38,802 nucleotides of DNA. Origin: Chara braunii (Eukaryota > Streptophyta > Charophyceae > Charales > Characeae). Shown in pieces: positions 1 through 9,262 of the stretch. Location of the stretch: positions 918,144-956,945 of the forward strand of contig BFEA01000207.1 in NCBI GenBank assembly GCA_003427395.1. Direction: 5' to 3'. Position numbers and translations under genes: made by a program. The notes below the pieces were generated by a model. That model had not been told where the DNA came from and made no database searches. It saw only the letters and a list, made by a program, of their open reading frames with translations. Numbering within the stretch: the stretch's first letter is position 1; every line of letters begins with the position of its first letter.

Positions 1-480
1 CTCTTAGTCTCATTGATTTGGCTACCTTAGGGCTGCGTTCCCCGCGCCCACGCGGTAGATAGTTCGTTCGAGCACAGAAAATCGCCAAAGTTGCCTCTTG
101 CAAAACGCCTATTTCGTTGTGCCTGACCTCCCTGCTTTGAGAAGACGGGGCTCAATGCCCGGGCCTGAGGGCCCTTTTGTAGTTGACATGCCCTGACTTC
201 TTTTTGGGGTCCGCTTCTACCCGGGGTCCGGTCCAACGCCCCCCACTTCTTTTTGGGGTCCACTTCCACCCGAGGACCGGTCCTTCCTTTTTCCAAAAGT
301 CCCGGTTCTAGCAGAGCTAGCTGTAGGTAGTCCGCAGTTTTGCCAAGGACCGGTCCCCCAAATTTTTTTGCCCCCTACGAACCCACTTTGTGTCCTGGTC
401 GCCCGCTGCCAAAAATGCGACACCTTGACACAGACGCGGAAGCCCACTATACCGCAGCCTAAGGGCTGCGAATTGTTTCG
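1..480. repeat. R1 repeat, partial copy at the window edge
   Basis: Positions 60-480 match, in the same orientation, blocks at 37780-38300 and 37000-37215: a CGAGCACARAAAATCRCC stretch, GCCTGGGCCTGAGGGCCC, a GACCGGTCC stretch, and a CACCTTGACACRGACGC block ending in CTAAGGGCTGCGAATT. Positions 1-50 are the reverse complement of the AACCCTAAGGTAGCCAAA block that precedes (GA)n at 24050, 37325 and 38345, so the unit is inverted at this edge. A 49-bp direct repeat (starts at about 196 and 245, both with CTTCTTTTTGGGGTCC) lies inside. No coding potential is seen. Confidence 0.7.
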
Positions 481-689
481 ACCTGCCCCTAAGACTCAGG
501 CACGTAAACAGGGATGCGGAACAGGCCAGAAATAGCCTGTTCCTCACGAGCTCGAGCAGGAGCTGCAGCTGCAGCCCCTGCCTCCTTTCGGCATTGGCAA
601 GAGCAGCCTCCTGAACTGCTCGCACNGCTCAGGAGGCACACCCGGTAGTACATAGGAGGTTCCCATGCACTTCACGGGTAGGTAGTGTC

Positions 690-840
690 AGTAGGCACGA
701 GTAGTCTTCAGGATTCGGCCGCAGCACTCAGGAGGAGCGCTGCAGTAGTCTTCAGCGCTAGGCAGAGTATTAGCGCTAGCTGTAGTCTTCGGCGNTGGGC
801 GCCCATAGCTAGAGTAGTCTTCAGCGCTGGGCGCTGGTAG
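690..840. repeat. short degenerate minisatellite (GTAGTCTTC units)
   Basis: The motif GTAGTCTTCRGCGCTGGGCGC recurs about four times (near 700, 746, 783 and 815) with spacing of 32-46 bp. The third unit contains an undetermined base (N at 795). The units are diverged and there is no sign of coding. Confidence 0.5.
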
Positions 841-1859
841 GTGGTAGATCGTAGAGTTGGGAGAGACACTGGCGGAGGCCAGTGGTACTTACCTGTGGCA
901 CCATCGCTCCAGCTCCATCTTCGTGGTACCTGCATCAAGGCGCCAACTTCACAGGTTAGTACTGGACACAGAGAGAGAGAGAGTTCTTCTTCTTCCTCTT
1001 CTAAGTCCACCATATCTTCTCACCCTCTCGCCACCTGACTTCTCAGACTACGACAGAGAGAGAAAGAGTTGTGACTTGAGACTTGACGACATTGGATCCA
1101 GACTGGACATTGGGATTCAGACATTTCGATGAGGGACTATTTGGGCCTGTACCGAGACTTGGTGTTGACGACATTCCCATCTTCCCTCTCTTTCGTCTAA
1201 CCCCTCCTTCTTCGTCTGTGTATGGTTGGGGCTGGCGCAGTCTTCTTGTGTGAAGCGCCAGACCCCCTTCACACCAGATAACGATGATGATGATGTGTGT
1301 TCAGGGCTGCATTGCAATATGGATTGCTCGGATCATTCGTATCTAAGTCTTCCGCTGTGTTACCTTGTACTTTGTATTGAGAGGTCGGTTCTTGTTCTGG
1401 TCTGCACGTTACAGTATGCAACAGTATGTCTCAGATAGAGTCTGGAAGAAGGATCAGATTCTACCCGTAATTGTAATGAAGCTCCAGGCCTTAGCGCCAA
1501 CCTTCTATGGGGGGCACAGAGGGTTGGCTGCCTCCACAGTTTCTTCAGCCTTCTCAGACTCCGCCCATCTTGCTCTGAGTGGCTGCATAGTGAAAGTATT
1601 TTCTCAAGCTGCACCTTCCCTCGACCCTGGAGCTACTACAATTGTCCTGTCATTTCCTGCTGCAAACAAGTCAGATCCTGCCTTCAGCGGCCATACCAAG
1701 CTTTCTCAACTAGTGCTAGGGCACGCGGGGGGGAGGGGTCTGGGAAGTCCAATGGGGGCCGGATGTCTGGTCTAGGTCCATCCGGTTGTTGAACGCTAGC
1801 CTGTAGTCTCTATGTACTCTCCCCTTGTCCCCTCTAGCTGCTCCCTGCCCATCCTCTAC
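841..1859. other. unassigned, no gene recognised
   Basis: The stretch holds short open frames only; the longest is 136 codons at 1365-1775 on the plus strand. It has no domain I recognise and looks like a chance frame. There is a short GATGATGATGATG run near 1282 and a GAGAGAGAGAG run near 971. I see no promoter, intron signal set or transposon domain that I could defend. Confidence 0.4.
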
Positions 1860-2066
1860 CTTTTTGCCTTCTCATTTCACCGATGCCATCTATCCTCCAT
1901 GCTCATTCCCCAGCCGTTCTCTGCTAAAGACTTCTATTGCTTTTTGAATTTCCGGAGGGGGTCATTCAAAAAGGCCAGTTTCTCTGCTACTGCCGGCCAC
2001 CTTGTTTGCAGTTCTGTTTGTATATGCGATTTTATTTGTTCAGTTATTTCTGGTCCTACCACCCTT
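1860..2066 (-). mobile_element. LINE family 1, fragment E, distal C-terminal part
   Basis: Minus-strand translation gives VGPEITEQIKSHIQTELQTR and a following KKQ-rich stretch. It aligns with GPEVSDIIQNFVQTEIRAQW of LINE copy B (17122-17646) and with the same region of fragment D. In the LINE this segment lies downstream of the zf-RVT zinc knuckle, in a C-terminal extension. The frame carries stops and fades out near 1860. The other half of the same fragment is at 3137-3295; the two were separated by the SINE-like insertion. Confidence 0.7.
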
Positions 2067-2830
2067 TTTTTCCCCCCCCCTCGTAAAGCCCAGGCTGTTG
2101 TAGAGGCCAAGGACCAGACCCGTGGTGATTGCTGGCAACGGCAGCCAATGATTGACCGGACAGGATAGGTCACCTACCCTACCCATCCCCACGTTAATAC
2201 TCCCAGCGCACCCCCTGTCCCTACTATCCTACCTCAGTGTGACTAGCACTCAGGACCATCACCCTACCAGTATCGTGGCCAACTTGGACCAGACAGCAGT
2301 GACAAGCACCAAGGCTGGGCCAACTCCCCAGCCCTAGTGGAAGCGGAAGCGGACGAACCTTGCCGTACGGGAACTTCGGACGCCAGGCTCATGCAATCTT
2401 CTACAGGCCCAATATCAGAGAATCTAAGCAAGGCAAGCCGGTGCCCACGGACACATCCTACCGTCCTTCCCCTAACTTACCCAAGGCTAGGCGGAACTCA
2501 GACTAGCCGGAGAGACTTATATCCCTACCCTACCCTAGAGCTAAGCCATGCATGAGTAGACCCTGTCATGTACCTGATAGACCTCCCCAGCCAGGTAAAA
2601 TATTTGTGTGTATATGTGTACCCAGATGTATGTATGTATGAGCCCGTAGGCTATGTTTATATTCATGAGCCATATTTTGTGTCTGCCCGAAGGCTATGTA
2701 TGCTCTGTGTAAGTATATAGCAAGAAGCATGTGCCTGAAGGCCAGATATGTGCAGCATTATGTAGAGGGAACTATGTGTTCGTTCAAGAGATGACAGGCC
2801 AAGCTGGGCAAGAAAGAACCCCCCCCAAGT

Positions 2831-2901
2831 CGAAGGCCAGACTCGAACCTATGATCTATGACATGTGACTGGAGGACTCTACCATATGAGCAACAATCAC
2901 A
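2831..2901 (-). other. internal tRNA-like module of SINE copy 1
   Basis: On the minus strand GTTGCTCATATGGTAGAGTC resembles a tRNA D-arm / A box, and about 25 nt later AGGTTCGAGTCTG is a near-consensus B box. The acceptor ends do not pair, so this is not a functional tRNA gene. Pol III promoter use is inferred from the boxes only. Confidence 0.55.
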
Positions 2902-3065
2902 AACGGCACCTGTGTGTGATATACGTGACTGGGGAGATCAACAGAACAACCACAAGCAACAGCGACAAGCAACTCACGCAGTGTCAAGACCCGACATACA
3001 ACACCTTGGGTGGTGTGCAAGTGACCATGCATAATGTAAACGCCAGCCAGTGTCTTCTGTGCAGA

Positions 3066-3136
3066 GGTGCAGAGTTTTGAACCGGCAACCTCAGACCACA
3101 ATGCGCATTAACAACCTGTACCCTAACCACTGAGCC
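3066..3136 (-). other. 5' tRNA-like head of SINE copy 1
   Basis: The minus strand begins CCGGCTCAGTGGTTAGGGT (D-arm-like A box) and about 30 nt later has CCGGTTCAAAACTC (B-box-like, with extra bases relative to GGTTCRANTCC). The same arrangement, including the shared AATGCGCATTGTGGT between the boxes, heads copy 2. Confidence 0.6.
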
Positions 3137-3295
3137 GGTCCTTCCACCCTCGCAATGTCCGTGGCTAATACACACCTCTTCCACCAAAGGGTCCACAGGA
3201 TTGCACGCCTACCCAGCTGAAACATGTTAGTTCTGAATTCACTTCTCTACCCCTGGGGCCAATGTCCTATTAGTATCACCCTCCCATCCCAGGGG
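3137..3295 (-). mobile_element. LINE family 1, fragment E, proximal C-terminal part
   Basis: Minus-strand translation contains SEFRTNMFQLGRRAILWTLW followed by WKRCVLATDIARVEGP. It matches SEFQTNLFHIGRKTILWALW and the residues after it in LINE B. The reading resumes at 2066 after the SINE insertion, which establishes that 3137-3295 and 1860-2066 were one piece. There are internal stops; the element is dead. Confidence 0.75.
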
Positions 3296-3500
3296 CAGAG
3301 GTTGTAGCGTTGTTATGTTGATGATTTGGCAGTCTTGGAAACTGTGAAGTATCTGGTATGGACCTGAGCAGATAAAGCCGTATTTTCAATCCTCCCTAAG
3401 ACATGCGAGGTGGCTTGGCCGCTATTGGCCCATTCCACTTGCACTGAGCTCAGTGGGAGTTTAGTTATATACCTTCCTGGTAGATATAGTAGATGCTCTC
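3290..3500 (+). pseudogene. possible reverse transcriptase motif C remnant
   Basis: Plus-strand frame near 3315 reads CYVDDLAVLETVKYLVWT then a stop, later SGSLVIYLPG. This resembles the motif C (YXDD) to YLG interval of LINE RT, shortened by about 20 residues. A second, closely similar copy near 3525 reads CYANDLAVLEV, where the first catalytic Asp is Asn. Evidence is limited to these short matches; chance similarity is not excluded. Confidence 0.35.
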
Positions 3501-3775
3501 AGGTGAAGATTCCCGTAGCTTTGCTATGCCAATGATTTGGCAGTCCTGGAAGTAACTGTTCTTTTGTTTTTGTCTTTTTTTTTCTTTCTAAATAACTACT
3601 CCCGGGTGCGGTCTGGAGTTTCAAATTCGCACGAATAACAGTACACTGCAAGTTTGGGCCGAGAGCAGTTCGAAACTGCAAAAAAACAGGTACCTTTGAG
3701 TTCTACCCGGTTGGAAGTTCGTAATTGGCAAAATCACGCGGCCATTCGTTGTTGTTTTTCTTGTTTTTTTTCCCA

Positions 3776-3915
3776 CGCCCATGGCTGGGCCACGGACGAG
3801 CTGTCTAGGCCATGCCCGTGGCTGTGGCTGGGCCACAGCCGAGATGTCTAGGCCACAGCCAAGATGTCTAGGCCACGCCTGTGGCTGGGCCACGGCCGAG
3901 ATGTCTAGGCCACAT
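3776..3915. repeat. GGCC-rich minisatellite in the fold-back loop
   Basis: About five degenerate units of GGGCCACRGCCGAGATGTCTA with GGCCACGCCTGTGGCT spacers. The units contain inner dyads (GGCCACAGCC / GGCTGTGGCT), so this loop can itself fold. Confidence 0.6.
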
Positions 3916-4026
3916 ACCGGTACCTCCCGTTTTTGCAAATTGTTAAACTGGCAGGCGGTCAAGGCGTCAATTACTGTTTTTTCGCAGTTTCAAACTGCTC
4001 TCGGCCCGAACTTGCAGTGTACTGTT

Positions 4027-4066
4027 TTTTTTTTTTTTTTTTTTTGTGGTGATGACTATAGAGAGC
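4027..4066 (-). mobile_element. 40-bp retroposed scrap with its own target-site duplication
   Basis: T19 followed by GTGGTGATGACTATAGAGAGC lies between two exact copies of TGCAGTGTACTGTT (4013-4026 and 4067-4080). The left arm of the fold-back element has the uninterrupted site once. This is a poly-A-tailed, severely 5'-truncated insertion read on the minus strand. Confidence 0.75.
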
Positions 4067-4169
4067 TGCAGTGTACTGTTATTTCTGCGAATTTGGACTC
4101 TACACCGGTCACAGGCGCAGTTCTCTTTTTTTTTGTGTACAGTAACTGGTATTGACTTGAGCTTACCTG

Positions 4170-4171
<2 letters not shown>

Positions 4172-4204
<33 letters not shown>

Positions 4205-4400
4205 TCAGGCCCTAGCTACTAGTGATAGTGATACGAGCACCCACCACTAGTAGCTTGGCTACTGGCTCCATTCTATTGGTGGGGAGCTGCACCTGCTGGA
4301 AACCGGGTCCAGCGTCCTGTTCCTTTGTAGTTCGTTTCGATAGTTCAAGGTCACCGTGGTCAAGCCATCTCCTTGGGGAAGTAATCAACGCGAAGGACCG
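4172..4400 (-). mobile_element. truncated retroposon with 45-nt 3' core and poly-A
   Basis: On the minus strand the 45-nt core occupies 4316-4272 and ends about 75 bp before the poly-A (T26 on plus, 4172-4197). The interval resembles the one at 7203-7254 (a tagc...ggtggctcca block). The 5' boundary is not visible. The first part of the core forms a perfect hairpin, GCTGGA / TCCAGC. Confidence 0.6.
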
Positions 4401-4401
4401 A

Positions 4402-4405
<4 letters not shown>

Positions 4406-4449
<44 letters not shown>
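4406..4449 (+). repeat. long A-run
   Basis: An uninterrupted run of about 44 A. It is either the tail of a second retroposon on the plus strand or a slippage-prone tract. With the T-run at 4172-4197 it brackets about 200 bp. Confidence 0.7.
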
Positions 4450-4451
<2 letters not shown>

Positions 4452-5064
4452 CCGCCGATTATAGTATTGGGTACTCGGTCTCAGGGGGCTCGTCCTTGGG
4501 TTATACTGTTATTGTATTTCTACGGGACCCTGGACATGTTTTCCAGCTGGTCGCCCCCCTCCCCCAATAAGATTGGGGTCATATAATTACAGAAAAAAAG
4601 AAAAATGCGGGGGAGGGGGTGCCACGGAGAACTGATGAAAGGGTAGTGGGTGAGGTCTTGTGGGGATGAAGACTCCATTGTAAAAGAAAGAAAGACAAAA
4701 AGTTGCCAGTACTCCAGGGGAGAGGTGGACATATGAACACACCCCACCACTCAAGATCTCTCGCTAAATCCTGACGAGCGGCAATGGAAGACAGGCGCCC
4801 TAAGAAGGTCACCCTGCTGGGAGTACCTGATTATGCAGGGCTCGAGATTGCTCCGTGAACAGGTCTTCATCCAACCAATCTTGCGTGACCACTGGAAGAA
4901 CAACAGTCTTGTGCCGCTGAACTCGTTGAACCATCCCGGTTGTACAGCCAAAATGGGAGGAAAAATCTGGACAGCCAGTCCATATCGAACCTTCATGACT
5001 GACGTGGAACCCTGTCAGCTGAGTCACCAGTGCATCCTGCTGATGTCAGACATGGATATATGAA
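4450..5064. other. unassigned
   Basis: I recognise no domain here. A perfect hairpin CCCCAAT-AAG-ATTGGGG lies at 4562-4578, followed by an A-rich, G-rich stretch. Open frames are under 82 codons on both strands. Confidence 0.4.
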
Positions 5065-5366
5065 CTCCTTTCACAAATGGCATGTATGGGTGTTGCCCAA
5101 TAAAACAAGCAAACAGCATCGTTAAGAACTCTTGAATTGCAGTAAACTTGCTGAGAAAAAGGAAAAAAGTGCACAAAAATCAAAACAGATAAAACGTTTT
5201 GGCCCAAGACAGCCTCTCCTTTCACAACTGGCATGTATGGGTGTTGCCCAATAGAACAAGCAAACATCATGGTTAAGAACTCTTGAATTGCAGTAAACTT
5301 GCTGAGAAAAAGGAAAAAAGTGCACAAAAATAAAAACAGATAAAACGTTTTGTCCCAAGACAGCCT
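5065..5366. repeat. 151-bp tandem duplication (two copies)
   Basis: Copy one at 5065-5215 and copy two at 5216-5366 begin CTCCTTTCACAAMTGGCATG and end CAAGACAGCCTC. They differ at only a few bases. The duplication therefore looks younger than the surrounding LINE debris. No coding function is evident. Confidence 0.85.
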
Positions 5367-5439
5367 CAAGCATCAAGCATAGCCACAGGCAGAGCAGGGG
5401 TGAGGCAGGACCTGACAAACAACAACTTCTGGCCCAACC

Positions 5440-7105
5440 TCATCCAGTTCTAGCGGACGCTGCCCCTGCCTGAAAAGACCCCAGCTGACTGTTGGGAAGA
5501 AGTGTTCCATCAGCCGCTACTAGGCAACTGATGGATCACAGGCATGCAGGGCCGGGCGATGTGTAGTTCAGCAGCACCATGGAAGGGGTGGGTGATACTG
5601 AAGGTGGGGGATCTATCGGACAAACAAAGCAGGAACTGGAAAACGGAGTCGCAGCTCCACAGCTCCGCAGCACCCAGCGGTACTCTCACCATATTCGTAA
5701 ATGGTTGGAGGAACCGATTTTCTCTATCCTACCTAGCCTGGTTCACCACTCTCAGGGAAGGACCGCAGTTGAAAGAGGGTGAATTGGTTGCAAAACAAGG
5801 GGAAAAGGGCAGAATTGGGAGGGTGCATGAGGTCAGACCGGCAGATGCCCTCATAGAATACACTGGGAAAGGAAGGATACCTGAATGGCAGCTGAGACCC
5901 CTTCAAATGGGTGGACCAGAGGGGGGTGTACCGGGTGCAGGTACTAGGAGAGGGCGGGGAGGAAACAGCCGGCCTTCTGCCCGGGCACACTGGTATCAGG
6001 GTTGCCCCTGGACCTCAAAAACTGGAAATGGGTGTCCACATCCGGGCTGGCCACCAGAGACAGGAAGGGGAAACTCCTGCATAATCTGGATGTGAAAGCA
6101 ACCTACAGAATGTTGCAAGAAAAAGGAATCTGCTCAAGCCAATCCGTTGGTTTCACAAGAGTGGAAGTACAAGCCGGCCAATATCGCCTCCTTGCAATGG
6201 CAGATTGCACACAGGTGTCTGCTGGCTAACAATTGGCTCATTGATCAAACCAATCTTGAACAGAAGGGCCTCACCTACCCCTGGTGTAAACGTTGCCGAC
6301 AAGCTTTCCCCTCCCCCAAAATGCCTGAAACCTTCGAACACATTTCCATGCAATGCCCCGGAACCATCCTCATCTGGCGATGGTGAGGCAGGATATGGAG
6401 GAAAACAGTGGAAGGAAGTAGCCGGCCATGATGGGACTGGCAAGCAATCCTCAATGGGCATTGGTCCCAATCACAGACCATCACATTCACCAAGAACATG
6501 CTCAGGCTGGGGAGAAGGTCAATCCTTTGGGTTGTGTGGTGGAAACACATATGTTATGTGGGAAGATGTTCGGGTGCAGGGATAGGTAACTGTACAGATC
6601 AAACAACAAATCCAAACAGAAATTACATGCAGGTGGCTCACTAAAAGCCGCAAACAAGATCTCCTCAATGAACCTACAGACATCAGAAAAGAAATATCTG
6701 AATTCAGCACGACCTGGCTGGTGGGGGAGCAGGGAGGGCGGATAGCTACTGTGTCCTGGGACGGGGACAGAAGGAGAATCATTGGGAGGAGTATCAACAG
6801 ATGGAGCAGGTTAAAAGGGACCATCACTTTATCTTCAATGGTTGGGCCAGTTTCGATACGACCTTCCCTCGTCGAGCCCGGACAGACTTCGCAAACCCCT
6901 TCCTGCCTTATGCACTCTCTCCTGTGGATAAACTGTGATATGGTGGCTTGCCTCTTCTGCAGCATAACGAGCCTTCACTGCCCTTTCAGTCCCAAGCAAG
7001 GAATGGGCGAGAGGGCATGGGATGTTGGACTATTGGCCCTCTGGTGCCCCCCAGACATCCCCCAGAGTAATCACTGCCATTTGGTGGAATTCTGATCTCC
7101 TGCGC
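5440..7105 (+). mobile_element. LINE family 1, fragment D (post-RT region to C-terminus)
   Basis: The plus strand encodes the C-terminal half of the family-1 ORF2. In order: WEEVFHQPLLGN near 5490 (matches VEEILRQPLFGN of copy A), an EGELVAKQGEKGRIGRV block near 5780, the zinc-knuckle domain at 6150-6390, VQIKQQIQTEITCRW near 6595, and KRDHHFIFNGWASFDTTFPR near 6815. Each has an aligned partner in copies A and B. Frames shift several times (a 183-codon open stretch at 5544-6095 is the longest) and stops are frequent. The endonuclease and RT are missing, as expected for a fragment. Confidence 0.8.
6150..6390 (+). pseudogene. zf-RVT type zinc-binding domain of LINE D
   Basis: Translation has SLQWQIAHRCLLANNWLIDQ, then LTYPWCKRCRQAF, then TFEHISMQCPGTILIWRW. 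The CX2C pair plus a downstream H and C match the C-terminal zinc-binding domain that follows the RT in plant L1-like elements. Equivalent segments are at about 17680-17870 and 26890-27090 on the minus strand. The frame is open across this domain but broken either side. Confidence 0.8.
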
Positions 7106-7140
7106 AGACCCTTCTCATATCTGGCCGGGTGGCCAAAGTC

Positions 7141-7311
7141 TTTTCTCTTTTTTCTTCTATTTTTTGCGGGGGGGCGGGGGGGAATACTTCCTCTGGGGTG
7201 GCTAGCAGTGGTGATAAGAGCAGCCCCTGCTAGCCCCGCGGAGGGTGGCTCCAATCTGTTGGTGGGGAGAAGCACCTCCTGGAAAACGGGACCAGCGTCA
7301 CTTACAGAAAA
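7141..7311 (-). mobile_element. truncated retroposon with 45-nt 3' core
   Basis: The 45-nt core is at 7299-7255 on the minus strand. It is followed by a GAGCCACCCTCCGCGGGG stretch and a pyrimidine/T-rich plus-strand tract at 7141-7170 in place of a clean poly-A. It abuts the start of the family-2 RT open frame (7312), so it probably inserted there. I could not find a convincing target duplication. Confidence 0.55.
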
Positions 7312-7320
7312 AAGCTGAAT

Positions 7321-7782
7321 GTAGATTGGGCACGACGGGTAGGCAAGGTCTTTGTTGGCTGGATCCATTATCTGCTCCACACAGCTAGGGTCGCCCTCAG
7401 AATTCATGGTTCTACTTCAATTCCCTTTACTGCCACCCGCTCGGTCAGGCAGGGGTGTCCTATGTCGCCCTCCCTCTATATGCTGTATATCGAAGTACTA
7501 TGTGACATGATTCGGGCGGATCCTCATATTCGGGGCCTTCGGGTGCTGGACTGCAACATTAGGTCATCAGCATTTGCAGAGGATGTGGGGGCAGTGCTGT
7601 GGGCGTCACAAGAACAGATTCTTGCCCTCAGACGTCTGATGGATGGCTTCACACTCTATGCAGGTGCACGGGTTAATCGGGTGAAGTCATGTGCTATTCT
7701 CCCCTGGGGCGTTCGACCGGGGGATGTACAGGGCCTCCAGATCCTCCCGGAAGGAGTAGGGATTATATATCTTGGAGTGTGA
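7321..7782 (+). pseudogene. reverse transcriptase palm fragment (family 2)
   Basis: An uninterrupted frame of about 150 codons covers the end of motif A (degenerate KKLNVDW for KAYDRVDW), motif B (RQGCPMSP), motif C (FAEDVG), and LYAGARVNRVKSCAILPWG, the segment before the thumb (LNREKS in relatives). It ends at a TGA right after IIYLGV. The enzyme would have copied LINE RNA onto nicked DNA. The Asp-to-Glu change in motif C and the stop make it inactive. Confidence 0.8.
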
Positions 7783-7924
7783 TGGCAGCACATGGGGCGG
7801 AACAACACCAGCTGGATTACCTCATTGCGGAGGTTATCACGCGGGCAAAGGGCTGGCTGGGGTGTGCGGCACCGTGACTGTTTGGACGGGCTATTCTCAT
7901 CAATAACTCTCTGTTAGCAGTGAT

Positions 7925-8422
7925 GTGGTATGCAGTGGCCAGTGCAAAGAACTAAGAACGGCGGTCACCTGCTTCCTCTGGTCCGGGGGTGTCGAAGCCA
8001 CCATTAGACAGGTCGCCTGGGATAAGTTGATACAGCCCAGGCGTAGTGGGGCCCTGGGGAGCTTGGATCCACAGTACCAGGCCAGGGCCCTACAGGTGCG
8101 ATTAGTGTTGTGCCTCTTACTCGAAGCAGATGGGGCAGACTGGAAGAGGGTCGTCAGGGACCTTCTCGCCAATGCGCTGAGGGTGGACCCCCGGATGGCC
8201 TTCCAGGTGCTCATGTATTCAGAACTATTACGGAATCTCAAGCAAGGGGCTCTCTGGACTCCCTTCCTCGCAATTTGGAGGACATTCCACTTCCGACTGA
8301 ACCCCCCAGCCACTGTGGACCAAATTTTGGCCCAGCCACTTTCGACAACCCCTACATCCTCGTCGCGGATGCTCGTGGCCCTGGCAGGGTGCCCCCAGGG
8401 CCTTTGGCAGACCGTGGCTTAA
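7925..8422 (+). pseudogene. post-RT region of family-2 ORF2
   Basis: A 165-residue open frame contains CFLWSGG near residue 16 and VAWDKLIQPRRSGALG around residues 29-45. This matches the W-S-G / AWDKLxxPKxxGGLG signature that follows the RT thumb in plant-type LINEs. The rest is hydrophobic-aromatic and alignable in layout only. A frameshift separates it from the RT frame upstream. Confidence 0.7.
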
Positions 8423-9262
8423 TAAGGGAGTGTTTCTCATTGCCAATATTATGGGACGCACAAGGACAGACGTGGCGCCATGATGACGATGTCATAGGTA
8501 GGCTGCCCACAAGTGGCTAGGTCACAGAGGCTTCAAGCGATCTGGGAGGGAATCTCCCCAGGCTCGGTGCACTGTCTGACAGCGGATGACAGGGTTAAGG
8601 GAGAATGGGTGGTACTTTGAGGCTCGTCAGAACCACACGTGGTCTGTCAGCTACTGCAAGGCGACCGCCAAGCGGGGTTGATGCTATACCCTGGCAAGCA
8701 TTGAATGGTACCCGGGCCTTGGGAGACCCTCTGCGGCCATTACCCGGCGGCCTGCAGCACCTCTGTCACAACGACATATATTCAGCCGCATTTATACAAG
8801 ACAGAGGCAAGACATGCCCGATACTGCACAGACCGTATTGCCTGGATACCCCGGCTCACGAATTGAAGCTGGACACGCGGAATTGCGAGCTTCCTCATCA
8901 GGGTAGTCTTGTTCGGCCGCATGTGACGTACCGACTTTTGTACCTGAACGAACTTCCAAAGCCCTGAGTTTTGTTATTCGTACTTTTTTTATCTCTAACG
9001 GGCTTTAGGGGTATACCCTTCTTTTTGGTTGGTGGCATGCATGGAACCAATGGCGAACGAGGCCCACCCACTTTTAAGAGTTGTTGTTTTCTTTTGGGAC
9101 TTTTCGCAGTTTCTCTTCGGCGATCCATGAATTTACGTAGGACTTACGCATTGTCGCACTTTTCCCAGTCAGACCATTTTAGGCGACCAGAAAGCCAACA
9201 GGCTGTCACACAGGGTTTTGGTTGATGATTGCAATAAATAAATTAATTAAATAAAACAAATC

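Larger units (their letters stand above)
2067..3136 (-). mobile_element. SINE-like retroposon, copy 1 (about 1.07 kb, two tRNA-like modules)
   Basis: The element is flanked by a 15-bp target-site duplication with two mismatches (GGTCCTACCACCCTT at 2052-2066, GGTCCTTCCACCCTC at 3137-3151). The interrupted LINE E frame reads VEGP on one side and VVGPEI on the other. On the minus strand it starts with a tRNA-like head, passes a second tRNA-like module, and ends in a G9A7 tract. It shares the head, a CACCACCCAAGG block and the 3' body (CCTCTACAACMRCCTGG) with copy 2 at 18859-20209. The AT-rich middle (2590-2760) has three GCCYGWAGGCTATGT-like repeats. No protein is encoded. The length is large for a SINE; it could instead be a non-autonomous composite. 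Confidence 0.7.
3590..4126. mobile_element. fold-back (long inverted repeat) element
   Basis: The left arm 3590-3690 is the reverse complement, with moderate divergence, of the right arm 3971-4126; shared segments include CAAATTCG, ATAACAGTACACTGCA, GGCCGAGAGCAGTT and GAAACTGC. Weaker pairing continues inwards to about 3745 and 3910. The loop holds a GGCC-rich minisatellite. The right arm has a 40-bp insertion absent from the left arm. An 8-bp direct repeat AGTAACTG (3551-3558, 4141-4148) flanks the whole and could be a hAT-like target duplication, but the outermost bases between it and the arms are T-rich and not inverted. Confidence 0.65.
7312..9262 (+). mobile_element. LINE family 2, 5'-truncated, RT to 3' tail
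   Basis: Frame 1 from 7312 runs VDWARRVGKVFVGWIHYLL, then RT motif B RSVRQGCPMSPSLYMLYIE and motif C SAFAEDVGAVLW. A stop at 7780 and a frameshift follow. The frame at 7925 continues with FLWSGG, VAWDKLIQPRRSGALGSLD and a 165-residue post-RT region; WWYFEARQNHTWSVSYCK near 8615 is a further open piece. The element ends in an AATAAATAAATTAATTAAATAAAA tract near 9230-9258, a simple-repeat-like 3' tail. It is distinct from family 1 in motif B and C context. Motif C has AED where YADD/FADD is expected, so the first catalytic Asp is Glu. Confidence 0.8.

Noticed and set aside
1365-1775. 136-codon plus-strand frame.
   Set aside because: No domain, no codon pattern different from the surroundings, no homology within the window; most likely chance.
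2831-2901. A functional tRNA gene.
   Set aside because: A and B boxes are recognisable but the acceptor stem does not pair; it lies inside a repeated retroposon.
5544-6095. 183-codon plus-strand frame as a host gene.
   Set aside because: Its sequence aligns partly with the post-RT region of LINE copies A and B in mixed frames; it is LINE fragment D.
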